This document shows positions 1-11,200 of a stretch of DNA of 64,000 nt, piece after piece; the stretch's first letter is position 1; each line of letters opens with the position of its first letter. A model generated the notes under the pieces. The model saw nothing but the letters and a program-made list of their open reading frames with translations. It was not told the DNA's origin and ran no database searches. The translations under genes and the position numbers were made by a program. Source of the stretch: Phellopilus nigrolimitatus (Eukaryota; Basidiomycota; Agaricomycetes; Hymenochaetales; Hymenochaetaceae); assembly GCA_021029095.1 (NCBI GenBank), contig JAJOHG010000012.1:1-64000 (forward strand). The letters are read 5' to 3'.

Positions 1-1542
1 AGTGCCGCGGCCGCGCTTCCGTTCATCCACAATTGCCTCCACCTCATACACATTCGCCTCCGGCTCTACCGGGTCCGGTCGCTCGAGTTATTGGGTTGGG
101 AACAGTGTGTCGTCATTTGGCAAAAAACGTCGGAGCTGGCTAGCATGAAACCCGGGGAACACTTAGCTGTGATCAGGGAGCTCTAACATGTACTCCGACT
201 TTTCGGGGTGCGCAGCGATGATAAAGTACGGTCCGTTGTACCTGGGCATAAACTTCGCGACTCGATCTTGTCCGGCCGCCTTGTACTCCCGCCACCGGTT
301 TCGGGTCGAGAGCATGACCTGGTCTCCGACCTTGAAAAGGTCGTCGGCTGCCCGCTTCTTGTTCGCATGGTGCGCCTGTCAGGTTTTGGATGCCAGAAGT
401 GCATCCTGTGCTTCTGACACATCGCGCTGCAACTGCTGCATCAACTCCATGGCCTGAACCGCCTCCGCCCCCTCCGCCTGAAATTCTGCTTCGCGCTCCG
501 GCACGATTTGCGGAATCATCCTTGGTGAGTGGCCCTGTCGGATTTGGAATGGCATGAAACCCGTCGACGCATTCACCGTGTTCATGATGCAAAATCGGAC
601 CCGCGGCAATGCTCGCACCCACTGGTTCTGGTTCTGATCCACATAGTAGCGGAGAATCTGGTTGACTGTTTTATTAGTCCGCTCGCTCGCTCCGTCGGTC
701 TCCGGATGGTACGCGGTCGACATCTTCACCTTGACTCCGGTGAGGGTGTGCAATGCCTTCCAGAAGCGCGAGACAAATAGCTTGTCTCGATCCGAAATGA
801 TTTCGAGCGGAAGTCCATTTTCGCAGTACCAGTGGTTGAAAAACACCGCCGCGAACTGTTCGGCTGTCATTTCCATGTGAATGGGCATGATCTGCACGTT
901 GGCCGCTCCGAGCCGATCCGTCATAGTGACAATCCCGTTATAACCGCCATCCTCCGGCAACGGTCCGACAAAATCGAGCGCGACACTATCAAAGTGCTTG
1001 TCGGGGATCGGGAGCGGGTGCAGCGGACCGGCGGGTTTTGTGGTCGGACTTTTGTTCTGCTGGCAGTCCGCACAGCCGGGAACATATGCCGACTCCAAGT
1101 CCTTTCGCATGTTCGGCCAGTAGTAAGAGCTGCGGAGCGCCGCATAACTCTTGTCGGGCCCGAAGTGGCCAAGTTTGTCGTGCGCCAGCCGGTACAGTGT
1201 CTCACGGATATCGCCCTTCCTCGGAATCACCAACCGCTCACCCACAAACAACAACTCATTCTCTTCTCGCGCGCCTTCAATACTCCGCACGTTTGCCCGC
1301 AACTTCACGCAGAACTCGTCTTCTGCATACCCGCCGCGGATCTTCTCCAGAAGCTCCGGGTCCGACGCAATGGTGAATACCACCGCTGCAGTCGGCGCGT
1401 CGGAAACCTTCAGCATACATGCAAGTCCCACCGCCGCCGCCATTGGAGAGTCATCCGACATTTTTGGATAATGCGACATCGCGTCGGCCGCCGAGTTTTC
1501 TTCGCCTTTCACGTACTCAATCTCGAACTCGTACTGTGCCAA
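1..1542 (-). pseudogene. Integrase and start of chromodomain of the gypsy element
   Basis: A 387-residue open stretch (379-1542) begins in the RNase H/connection tail, then carries the HHCC zinc-binding module (HDKLGH then CADCQQNK) and the DDE core: LDFVGPL for the first Asp, ISDRDKLF for the second, and HPETDGASERTNKT with the Glu. After a frame change below 379 the minus strand still encodes a GPY/F motif (RYNGPYF, near 205-235). The segment YEVEAIVDERKRGRG at the window edge is the typical start of a chromodomain, the module that directs chromovirus integration to heterochromatin. The remainder is outside the window. Confidence 0.9.
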
Positions 1543-2946
1543 AAACTTGGACCAGCAGGCCTGCCGACGCGAGAGATCTTTCTGTTGCTGGAAGTAGGTG
1601 AGTGTTCAATGGTCCGTGATCACCTTGAATGGCATTCCCAAAAGATACACCCGCCACTTCTTCAACGCGCGGACGATTGCCAAAAGCTCCTTCTCGTGCA
1701 CCGGATAATTCTTTTCGGCCACGGTATACTGAGCCGACTCGAATGCAACCGGTCAGGCCGTCTTCCACGACTCCCCGACACTCAAAACCGCCCCTGTCCG
1801 ATGGTCCGATGCATCTGTGGTCACAAAAATCGACTCCCCCGACTCGTGGTCCACCGTTGTTAGGCATTCGCGGCTGGTCACAATTTTCTTGATCACATTG
1901 AAGGCAGCCTGGTGCTCTGAAGTCCACTTCAGAAAATTGCGGTTGTACTCTTTCTTGGTAAGCGGCGTCAATACCGACGTATACTCTGCCAGTTTCGGAA
2001 GAAACTGGGAAATGTATCGGACCAGGCCCAAAAACGCGCGGATGTCCTTCGTCTTCTGCGGAGTCGGCCAGGCAAGGATCCGCGTGACCTTCGACGCATC
2101 TGCCTCAATGCCACGTGCCGAAATGACGTGCCCGAGAAAAACAACTTCTGCACAGTACAAGTTCGTCTTCTTGGGCGAGCAGAAAAGTCCGGCCGCCCAA
2201 AGCGCCAACATTACCAAATGTACGTTCCGAGTGTGCTCCTCCACCGACTCGGACCAGATGATAATGTTGTCCAGGTACACATGGCAAATCTTTCCGATGA
2301 GATGCTGCAGGGCCGCATACATCCGACGCTGATGTGTCGCAGGCGCATTACAGGCACCCATCGGCATGACTAACCACTCATACAGGCCAAACGGCGTGTT
2401 CACCGCTGTATACGGCACATCGTCGGGGTGCATGCAGGTTTGGAAGAATGAATTTGTCATGTCGATCTTTCCAAAGATCTTCCCCCACGCACAGTCATTC
2501 AGGATCTCCTCCACCCGCGGCAGTGGAGTCCAATCGCGCACCGTGTTTGCGTTCAACTCCCGATAGTCGTTCACCCAGCAGGGCAGCACGTTCGGATCCG
2601 ACTTTGGGATAATAAATGCCGGGGACGCATGCGGACTGTCCGAACGTCGGATCCGACCCGCCTCTACATGCTGGTGAATGAGTATCCGCCATGCATCTCA
2701 ATACTTCTTCGGAGTTGCATAGGTGCGACCTGACAATGTCTTGCCCGCATCCTTCAGCTTGATGCGATGGAACACATTGTCGGGCAGGTCGCGGAGGTGC
2801 GGAAGCTCTTCTGGGAATTGGTCGGCGTACTTCTCCTTCGCCCGTGCATCCAACTCCGCCAACTTATCACTGAATGCCAATATCAGGATTCGGTTGCGGA
2901 TCGATTGCATTACCAACACCACCTTCACCTCTGGCGGCAGGTTTGT
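1543..2946 (-). pseudogene. Reverse transcriptase / RNase H of the gypsy element
   Basis: Motifs of a Ty3/gypsy RT are clear on the minus strand: HASPAFIIPKSDP, WVNDYRELN, the FGKIDMTNSF block, TPFGLYEWLVMPMG, and then YLDNIIIWS where active enzymes have YLDD. The RNase H domain follows (TTDASDHRTGAVLS and the [13 protein letters not shown] motif). The frame is closed by TGA at 2698-2700, 1753-1755 and 1606-1608. Each stop lies where an Arg (CGA) codon is expected from the surrounding conserved sequence, for example DH*TL and TA*PVAFES. The catalytic substitution and the stops together make this RT inactive. Confidence 0.9.
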
Positions 2947-5170
2947 TCATGCGCCATTCTTTGGAGTCGGAATGTGGCATACAAATGGCGCATGGTGGAT
3001 CGGACTGCACGTGGGAAGCTTACTGGACACTTTCCGAATCAACTTCCCTCGATTTCTGGCTTCACGCGTCTTCTCCGACACCTTCCGCGCCGAAACCTTC
3101 AATTTCGTCGGCTCCGCAGTCGGGCTCGGTGTCGGTGTCGGCAGGGTCTTGGGATGCATGAGATCCACTCCGGACTTCTTGGCGATGAGCATCCGCTCGG
3201 CGGCATCGTGCACAATGTGGTTGGCCACCAAGAATGTCATTCCAAGTATCAACTCCATACATAAGTTTGGTGCAACTTTGGTGCAGACCGACTTCGACTC
3301 CCAACTCCGATCCTTCGACATCACCCGCACGCGGACCCACTCTGTCAACTCTATTGGCTTCGCCCCTTCCTGATTCAGTGCAAGTGTCGCCGACTCCGGG
3401 TTACGTAAGCGGTGGCGTCGGAGTCGGAGTCGGTCAGCGAACTCGGGACTAATTAGCACTGTAACACAGCCAGAGTCAATGAGCGGTCGGATGAGAAGCG
3501 AAGATGCGCGGTCTCGCGTGGAGATGAAACACTCAGGTCGGAGATGGGGCTGGTGAAATGGCACATACTTGTCGGACTCCGACTCCAAAGTTTCGCCTTC
3601 AGAATCAGAGTGCTGTTCCTCCACGAACACCGCGACAGGTTCTGTCTTAACCTGCGCCGACTCGTTCGCACTGCCCGACAGGTTCGGCGGTGCGGCCATG
3701 GCCATGCTCTCTGTCAGCGGCTTGTAGTCCTTGCGGCGCACCGGCCCGTTCGGACAGTTTCTGGCGTTATGTCCGGCCTGGAAGCGCATACACTTGTAGC
3801 ACCCGTTGTACCGCTGGAGCAGGAGCCGCTCATCGTTATTTGGTCGGACTGTGGCTCTCTGGTCGGCTCCGGGGTTCGAGGATCGGGGGGTGTTGCCCTG
3901 AATACCTGCCGACCCTCCCGACTTTCGCTGTGTCACGGGTTCGCGCTCCCGGTCGGTTCCGACGTTTTGCTCTGTCGGACCGCACTGCAGTCTCGCTGGC
4001 AAGGCGGATGTGGTCTTTGTTGCGGACCCGACGCTCATCCATTGTCTTCACATGTCCCAGCCACTCTCTCATTCGCAGTCGGATCACCTGTGCTTCGGCC
4101 GGCGGAGCCGCTGGGGCCGGGATAGTCACCCACTGGCCAGGTGGTGTCGCGGCCTGCGCGGTGGCCGCTCCAACTAGGTTGGCCGCGCGGATCTGACGCT
4201 CTTCGGCCTCATATTTGGCTCGGAGTACTGCGTGGGGCTCGGTCAGGGTCGGGGGTTGTACCCGTATCATTTCTTGGAGGTCCAGATGCATATTCGCCTC
4301 CAGGAACTCCCAGAGTCGGTCTTCCGACATGCGTGTGCCTGCCGGGAGCACCGAGTTCTGCGTACTGACTTCGCGCTGCCAATCCCAGAACTGCGCCGCA
4401 CCCTGATGGGAAGCCAGGAGTTTCTGCCGCTCAAGCGCTTTACGAGATCCTTTCGTGCCGGGCGGGAAAACAGTCGAAGGACCGTACGTCCGCCGTTCAA
4501 TGAATCTACAGTGCTTTAGCCAGGAGGGAACAAGCCGAAGTCGGACTCAACACTGGGTCGGATCAGAAACAGCCGCGTCCTCGTCGGGCGTGAGGCCGAC
4601 TCGATCTGTCGGGGCGGATCCGACTGTCGGAGCACCGAGAGGAACGAAGTATCCCGCTGTCTCAAGAAGACGAGAATCGGATCGACGTCGGTCAGAGAGA
4701 GGAGAAGTGGGCAATGAACTCTATAGAGGAAGAACGGACGGGGATCGACTACCGTACATGATGCGAAACTCTACTCTAAATAGGGCGGCGACCGGGCCGC
4801 GTATCTTCCTTATCGCTATCCGCTAAGCTGCTAGCCGTCGCCTATCTCTCGTCCGACTCCACCGGCCGGCCGACCGCACGCGGAGTCGTAAATAAGTCTA
4901 TCCATCCTCCGACCGATGTCCGTTTCGGCCGACACTTCGTGAACCGTGATCGGCCGACAGCCGCTTGCCGACGTTGGAGGCCGCCGCATGCTGGTGTAGG
5001 TACGAAATCGGACTGTACCCAGTCGGATACTGGTACAGCGCCACCCAATCGACCGGCAATGCTTCCTGTCGGAACTCGGCCACAAATTCTGCCAACGGAA
5101 GTGTGCTCACCCGGGTGTAGTCCGACATAATCCACTCCGCAAAACGCGGGTCCATGATCCCTCCGACCAC
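2947..5170 (-). pseudogene. Gag and protease region of the gypsy element
   Basis: The stretch 2947-4038 encodes a CCHC-type zinc knuckle (CYKCMRFQAGHNARNCP, with C-X2-C-X6-H-X4-C spacing), an acidic linker, and a retropepsin-type aspartic protease site (LIDSGCVTVLIS). Upstream, 3836-4351 and 4898-5170 in other frames look like Gag: DPRFAEWIMSDY and EFVAEFRQEALP resemble the capsid segments of basidiomycete chromoviruses. The gag frame therefore has more than one shift. It ends 3' at a TGA at 2947-2949 that separates it from RT. Confidence 0.8.
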
Positions 5171-5621
5171 CGCTGCCCAGTCCTACCAGCAGGATTTTTG
5201 AATAAATAGCAGCGAACACTTAAAACCCATTTGAATAAATTTGAGCAAAGGCTGGCTAAACTCTAAAAAACGTATTGTATAACTCTCAGCAATGACTGAA
5301 AATGTGAGACGCACGTGATGCTGCCCGGGTAGAATAAACACGGGTCTGGCCTCCGTATTAGGTGGCCTGAATAAAGAAAATGATTATTAGAATTTTTTTA
5401 AATACTACCTTTGTTATTTTAAATTCCACACGGGTTCTGGTACATAGACCAATGAAAATGGTTTCTGATTACTCGGCTGTCCTTGCTTAGTAATCTCGCA
5501 GGCTCTATGGCACCTCGGCACCTGGCAATTCCCTTGTACAACTGACTAATACTTCTTGTTTGCCACTTGCTGGCCGCCACCAGCACGTGCAGGCGACGGG
5601 CGGACTACATTCTAATTTGGT
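5171..5621. other. Gene-free spacer
   Basis: No coding stretch, LTR or tRNA-like structure was recognised between the end of the gypsy gag region and the terminal repeat of the next element. The sequence is more AT-rich than its left neighbour. Confidence 0.6.
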
Positions 5622-5964
5622 ACTTGTGTAGTGGCCACTGCTTCGCATGGCAGGTTACGATCCTGGTTGGTAGCCAATGTAAAAAGAGTGTTGTGATTTT
5701 CAAACAAAAGGATGAGACATTTACATAACCTATACTTCAAATTTAATATAGGCTTTTTAACAGTTCGAGTCATTCCCATCATGGTTTATAGTAATTTGCT
5801 GATAGAGAAGCGAGTTCTGGTCTGATTGCAATGATATTACAATAAAAATGATCGTACAGTCCAAGGCTACACACTCCAGCAGGCAAAATGCTGATTTGAC
5901 AGGGGTTTCAAAATTGAATTCTGAGCTGAATACCAAACAGATGGGAGAGACAGATACACCATCT

Positions 5965-6437
5965 GGAAGGCCGGAAGTAGACCTTTCAGACAGTACCATC
6001 CGCACAGAAGTGTACCAGCTTGGATTTTTCAGAATCTGGTGCATACAGCCTGCAAAGCTTGCAGGCTGGATAGGTTCAGGACAAATCGTCTCAGGGGTTA
6101 TTTTTCAGCCCCCAAACCCATCTACTATGTTACATAATCGTGTAGGTATTGTGAGGCGCTTGAGAACGCAAAAGAAATCATGTTTTTACGTGCAGTAGAA
6201 GAATTACTATGCTGAAAATACAAATGAGAATGGTGCTGAGCATGGGGGATTTTCCTAATTTGGTAACAAGTTTGAGTTTTGTAGTGGTTGTGGCACGGGT
6301 GCCGATACCAAAGTACACTCGGGTAACGCAAATTTTGTACACTTTTTGTATTGCCACCAGCTGGGACCAAATATATGCAAGCACAAAGATAATGACCAGT
6401 TAGTAGGACAATCCTTCCTAAAGTCAGGGCTCGTAAC
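5965..6437 (+). repeat. Left arm of internal 473-bp inverted repeat
   Basis: Nearly identical to the reverse complement of 6679-7150; only scattered single-base differences were seen. The arm ends at CAGGGCTCGTAAC, which is mirrored at the start of the other arm. The 241-bp spacer between the arms (6438-6678) is unrelated. Such a long inverted repeat would give a hairpin transcript if transcribed. Confidence 0.9.
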
Positions 6438-6678
6438 CGGACTTGCAGGGTAGGCTGAGGGGTATCACCCAGGCAAATACCCATGCACTTTTACACAGTA
6501 AACCACAGTAAACTCGAATTTGCAGTTTAAACAGAGGTGCCGCTTTGTGATTACATAATATTCTAGTGGGTATTTCTTATTTATCTTTACACCATCCTCT
6601 GGAGGGGATTATTCCGCTTTTTTAGCAATTTAAATCACGGAAATCCATCAAGAATTGCCTCACGAATTGCATGAAAAG

Positions 6679-7150
6679 TTACGAGCCCTGACTTTAGGAA
6701 GGATTGTCCTACTAACTGGTCATTATCTTTGTGCTTGCATATATTTGGTCCCAGCTGGTGGCAATACAAAAAGTGTACAAAATTTGCGTTACCCGAGTGT
6801 ACTTTGGTATTGGCACCCGTGCCACAACCACTACAAAACTCAAACTTGTTACCAAATTAGGAAAATCCCCCATGCTCAGCACCATTCTCATTTGTATTTT
6901 CAGCATAGTAATTCTTCTACTGCACGTAAAAACATGATTTCTTTTGCGTTCTCAAGCGCCTCGAAATACCTACACGATTATGTAACATAGTAGATGGGTT
7001 TGGGGGCTGAAAAATAACCCCTGAGACGATTTGTCCTGAACTTATCCATCCTGCAGACTTTCCAGACTGTATGCACCAGATTCTGAAAAATCCAAGCTGG
7101 TACACTTCTGTGCGGATGGTACTGTCTGAAAGGTCTACTTCAGGCCTTCT
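6679..7150 (-). repeat. Right arm of internal inverted repeat
   Basis: Reverse-complement partner of 5965-6437. The match begins at GTTACGAGCCCTG and runs to AGGTCTACTTCAGGCCTT with high identity. Confidence 0.9.
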
Positions 7151-7835
7151 GGGTGGCTCTTTCTCCTCTTTGATCTTTTGAGTATTGGGTCCAGAATGTG
7201 TTTTTGAATCTCCTTTTGGATGATGTTTTTGAAGTTCTAAAATGGATCAGTCAATTCATTATGCATTATTTTTGCTCAACATAATCTTTTTGTAGGCTTC
7301 AATGGATGTCATTGGTACGTTGATATTTATTTCCAAGGTCACCAGCCTTTTAATCTTATTTTGTCTATTCTGGGTAATCACTTCCCACACCGCTATTTGT
7401 GAAACTTAGATATTGTTTAATTTACTCTGAACTATCTATCCACACTGCAGCTCTGAAATTTTGTACACCTTATCTTGGCGCCTTTAATTACTAGTCGGAT
7501 TCTTCAGCATGCCTAGTTGATATGGCAAAGGTGGAGATTTTGTACTTATTCCCCTATAAATGAGTTTAAACTCAACCTATTCAAATGTTTATTTCAAAAC
7601 TGAAGCATAGGATATGTAAAGGGATATGAGATGCTCCTGGGAAAATATTCAGCAAAGGAACTACTTGTGGTTGGCATTTTTTATGTGCTTTAAGATAATT
7701 TACCAACTAAATCTTGAGTTATAAGTAGAGTGTTACCTTGATCTCCCTGAAGGTAGGACTCAACTAATCATATGAATAATGTCTTGTCTTTCTTCAGAAA
7801 TTCAAAACATATTGATTACATCAGCTAACCTGGGC
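7151..7835. other. Non-coding interior of the fold-back element
   Basis: AT-rich sequence without a recognisable protein, RNA gene or repeat. It lies between the right internal arm and the right 39-bp terminal repeat. Confidence 0.55.
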
Positions 7836-7962
7836 TCGTAACCTGCCATGCGAAGCAGTGGCCACTACCCAAGTCTCATTTCCATTTTAATTTCGATTTT
7901 TTCGATTTTTTTCGGCCAAGATCTGGGTTTCTTAGGCATTTCTTAGCTGTAAATGTCATTTT

Positions 7963-8240
7963 TGTGAGGCGGAGTGGTCTCACAACAAACACAGACAATG
8001 ACCTGAGTCCAATGGATGAGTGCAAAAGATAATATATTAGAGAAACTAAACATGCCTGAGTCCAATGGATGAGTGCAAAAGATAGAGAGCACCATCCATG
8101 GACTCTGCCGCTTCAAGGGAAGCATTACATAATACATCAACATGTCAGGTGACGCAGAACAACAAGTCAGGAGTTCAAGTCACCTGGTACGCAAAATAAT
8201 AAAAGAAATAAAAGTGTCCAAGATCATACTATATCCAATA
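7963..8240 (-). repeat. 3' LTR of copia A (long form, 278 bp)
   Basis: On the minus strand it starts TATTGGATATAG and ends CCGCCTCACA. It contains two copies of a 29-bp direct repeat (core CACTCATCCATTGGACTCAG) separated by 24 bp, which distinguishes the long form from the 225-bp form. Confidence 0.92.
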
Positions 8241-8249
8241 CTCCCCCCT
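8241..8249 (-). other. Polypurine tract of copia A
   Basis: Minus-strand AGGGGGGAG lies directly against the start of the 3' LTR, the position of the plus-strand DNA primer in LTR retrotransposons. Identical tracts adjoin the 3' LTRs of copies B and C. Confidence 0.8.
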
Positions 8250-8268
8250 GATCTGACACGCCTGTCAA

Positions 8269-11200
8269 TCACAGAAGACCCAGCATACCACGCATCTCAA
8301 TCACCTTCACGCGTCCAAGCGCCTTGGTCATGATGTCAGCCGGCATAGACTTGGTGGGGAGATAGCGAATGTCAATAAGACCCGACTCAACCACATCGCG
8401 CAGCCAATAGTGCCGCAAGTCCAAGTGCTTCATCCGTCCATGGTGTTCAGGGTTCCTGGCAACAGCAAGGGCAGATTGGTTGTCCACATAGAGTGTGGAA
8501 GGCGCATTGAACTCATAGCCAAATTCAGAGAACAAGTTGCGCAACCACATAATCTCCTGACCACCCTGGACAGCAGAAATGTATTCCGCTTCAGTGGTGG
8601 AGAGTGTGACAATAGTCTGAAGACGACTAGCCCAGCTGATAGCACCAGTTCCCATCTTAACCACCAGGCCGCTTGTAGAGCGCCTGTCATCCTCATCCCC
8701 TCCATGGTCCGCGTCAGTGAATGTGGTGAACAATTCAGACGAGTTCTTGTCAGGTGCATAAGTCAACTTCATGTCTTTGGTACCTTGAAGGTAACGACAC
8801 AAGTGCTTTGCAGCCTTCCAGTGAGCAGGACCAGGATTGGAACTGAAGCGCGCAAGAAGTCCAACCGCATATGAGATGTCAGGACGCGTTGCCACAGCCA
8901 GGTACATGAGTGCACCAATCAGCTGCCTGTAAGGGACAGTCTTCATGAATGCGATCTCTTCTGGAGTGAGGGGACCCATGGACTTGCTGAGACGATGGCC
9001 TTCTGGCAATGGAGTAGAAACCTCGCCGCATCCAGCCATTTCAAAGCGCTCAAGCAAGTCAGTGATGTATTGGCGCTGAGATAGGGATAGGGATCGTATT
9101 GAGCGGTCTCTCTCAACATGGACGCCAAGCAGGAAGGAGGTAGGGCCGAGGTCGCGCAGTTTGAAGTGCTTTTCAAGTTCGCGCTTGACAAACAAGAATT
9201 GCTCCTTTGACTTTGCAGCAATGGTCATGTCATCCACATAGACTGGAATGATGATGCGCACATCGTCGCGTCTGTAGACCCAAATGCTGTTGTCGCAGCG
9301 AACCAAAGAGAAACCCATGCCCTTCAACACAGAGTCGAGTTTCTTGTGCCATTAGCGCCCAGCTTGCTTAAGACCATAGATCGCCTTAGCAAGCTTAAGT
9401 ACAAAACCAGCGCCATAGTACTCCTCAAACCCTTCTGGCTGGTCCATGTAGACATCATGATCCAAGTCACCATTGAGGAACGCAGTGGAGATGTCAATGC
9501 TGAACAACTCCAGGTCCTCAATTGCAGCCAAGGCCAGTATAGCGCGAAGTGCAGCCCACTTGGCAGTAGGAGCAAACACTTGTGCAAACTCTAAGCCAGG
9601 GCGCTGTGAGTAACCCTTTGCCACCAATCGCGCCTTATGCCTGTCCACTGAGCCATCTGCCTTGCGCTTGAGTTTGAACACCCACCGACAGCCAATGGTC
9701 TTGCGACCAGAAGGAAGTCTGACTGGGGTGAAGGTGCCATTCTCAACAAGACTGATAAACTCGTCCATTGCAGCCTGTTCCCAAAGGGAAGCGTCAGGAC
9801 GTCCCTTGATGTCTCTCCAGTGTACTGGCTCAGGACCATACTGGGTGCGCACTTCCGCAGAGAAGACATGCTCAAAGCAGTTTGTAGACTTCAACACATG
9901 ATTGTGTGCGTCCTCAAAACTGATGTAGCAGTCCTCAAGTGCCGCATTTGCCCCAAAGTCCATAAGTCCAGCAAACATAAGTGCCTCAGCCTGCATTTCA
10001 TCCTCAGACATGATGTCTAACTCGTCACTGCGCTCAATCACAGGCTCAGGTGTAGGTGCTGCTGCTGGTGCAGCTGGAGCCCTAGGAATGCGACGACCTG
10101 GATAATCTGCAAGTGGATTAATGACTGCATCTCTGTACCCATGCATGGGACGCGGCTGAGGGCGCCAAGACGTTGAAGGCCAAGAAGGCGCTTCAGGTGC
10201 AGGAGTAGACTCAGGTGCAGGAGTGGGAGCAAGAGGTTCCTTAGGTCATTTCGCAGGAGGAGGGTGAGCAGAGGGAGAGGACACAGGAGGGTCAGGAGGG
10301 ACATCAGATGGTGCTCGCTCGCGCTTTACAGCAGGCCGAGTTGGAGTCACCGGAGGTGGTGCAGGACGAAAGGGAGGAGTGACTGGAGCTGGTGGGGGAC
10401 GAGGAGGAGGAGCTGGTGGATTAGCAGGGAGAAGAAGTGGCGGAACATCATCCACATCGCCATCTCCCCCCTGTTCCGGCACAGCTGTAGCCTCTGGAGG
10501 AGTTGGAACCCTTAAGTCGACAGGAGACCTGGTATTTCCAGGGAACACGCGCTCATCAAACTGAGCAGAGTCGCTAATGACCTCTTTGCGCGTTATGGAG
10601 TTCCAGAATATCCAGCCTTTGTAGTTCTCAGGGTAACCAATGAAGGAGCATTTTTGCGTGTGTGACTGGAGCTGTTTGCGCATATCTTTCTTGACATGCA
10701 CATAGGAGGTTCAGCCAAATACTCGAAAATGCGACACATCCGGCTTGGAATTGTGCCACAGCTCATAGGGCGTCTTGCCCTGGACAGCAGAAGTAGGAGA
10801 GCGATTGTGCACATGAACAAAAGCATTGACCGCATCCCACCAGAAACTGGCAGGCAGGTGTGCTTCGTTCAGCATGGTGGTAATGCCCTCAGCTAAAGTG
10901 CGATTAGCTCGCTCAGCTACTCCATTCTGGTGGGGTTCATCACGAACAGTGTGTTGCCGGTGAATCCCTTCAGAAATGCAGAATTGCTCCCATGCCTTGG
11001 GCATGTACTCTCCTCCCTTGTCATCGCGTGTCGCTTTGATCTTCAGGTTGAGCTGGTTCTCTGCATGTGCTTTGTAGCGCTTGAAAGCGTCAAATGCATC
11101 GCTTTTCTTCTTAAGGGGTATGACTCCCCAGCGCCGACTGAAATCATCAATGAATGTGATCCAGTAACGATAACCATGCCGAGTTTGAACTGGCAGAGGG

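Larger units (their letters stand above)
1..5170 (-). mobile_element. Ty3/gypsy chromovirus remnant, truncated by window edge
   Basis: Read on the minus strand, the order is gag capsid, zinc knuckle, aspartic protease, reverse transcriptase, RNase H, integrase, GPY/F segment and the first residues of a chromodomain. This is the Ty3/gypsy chromovirus order. The chromodomain is cut by base 1, so the 3' LTR lies outside the window. No LTR was recognised at the 5' side (around 5170-5300), so that end looks truncated or decayed. The reading frame is broken by at least four TGA codons and by frame changes in gag. The RT catalytic box reads YLDN instead of YxDD. The copy is not autonomous. Confidence 0.93.
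5622..7874. mobile_element. Fold-back/TIR element, non-coding, about 2.25 kb
   Basis: Bases 5622-5660 and 7836-7874 are inverted copies of each other with one mismatch in 39. Their core is GTGGCCACTGCTTCGCATGG. Between them lie two much longer inverted arms, 5965-6437 and 6679-7150. No transposase or other recognisable protein is encoded; the ORFs inside are mirror images of each other in the two arms. The structure fits a non-autonomous terminal-inverted-repeat or fold-back transposon. No convincing target-site duplication was found next to the 39-bp repeats, so exact ends and superfamily remain open. Confidence 0.65.

Noticed and set aside
832..1863. A 343-codon plus-strand ORF.
   Set aside because: It is antisense to the integrase and RNase H of the gypsy element and shows no own motifs.
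6125..7105. Conserved ORFs duplicated on opposite strands in the fold-back element.
   Set aside because: Their conservation is explained by the inverted DNA arms; the peptides have no family features and both strands are open.
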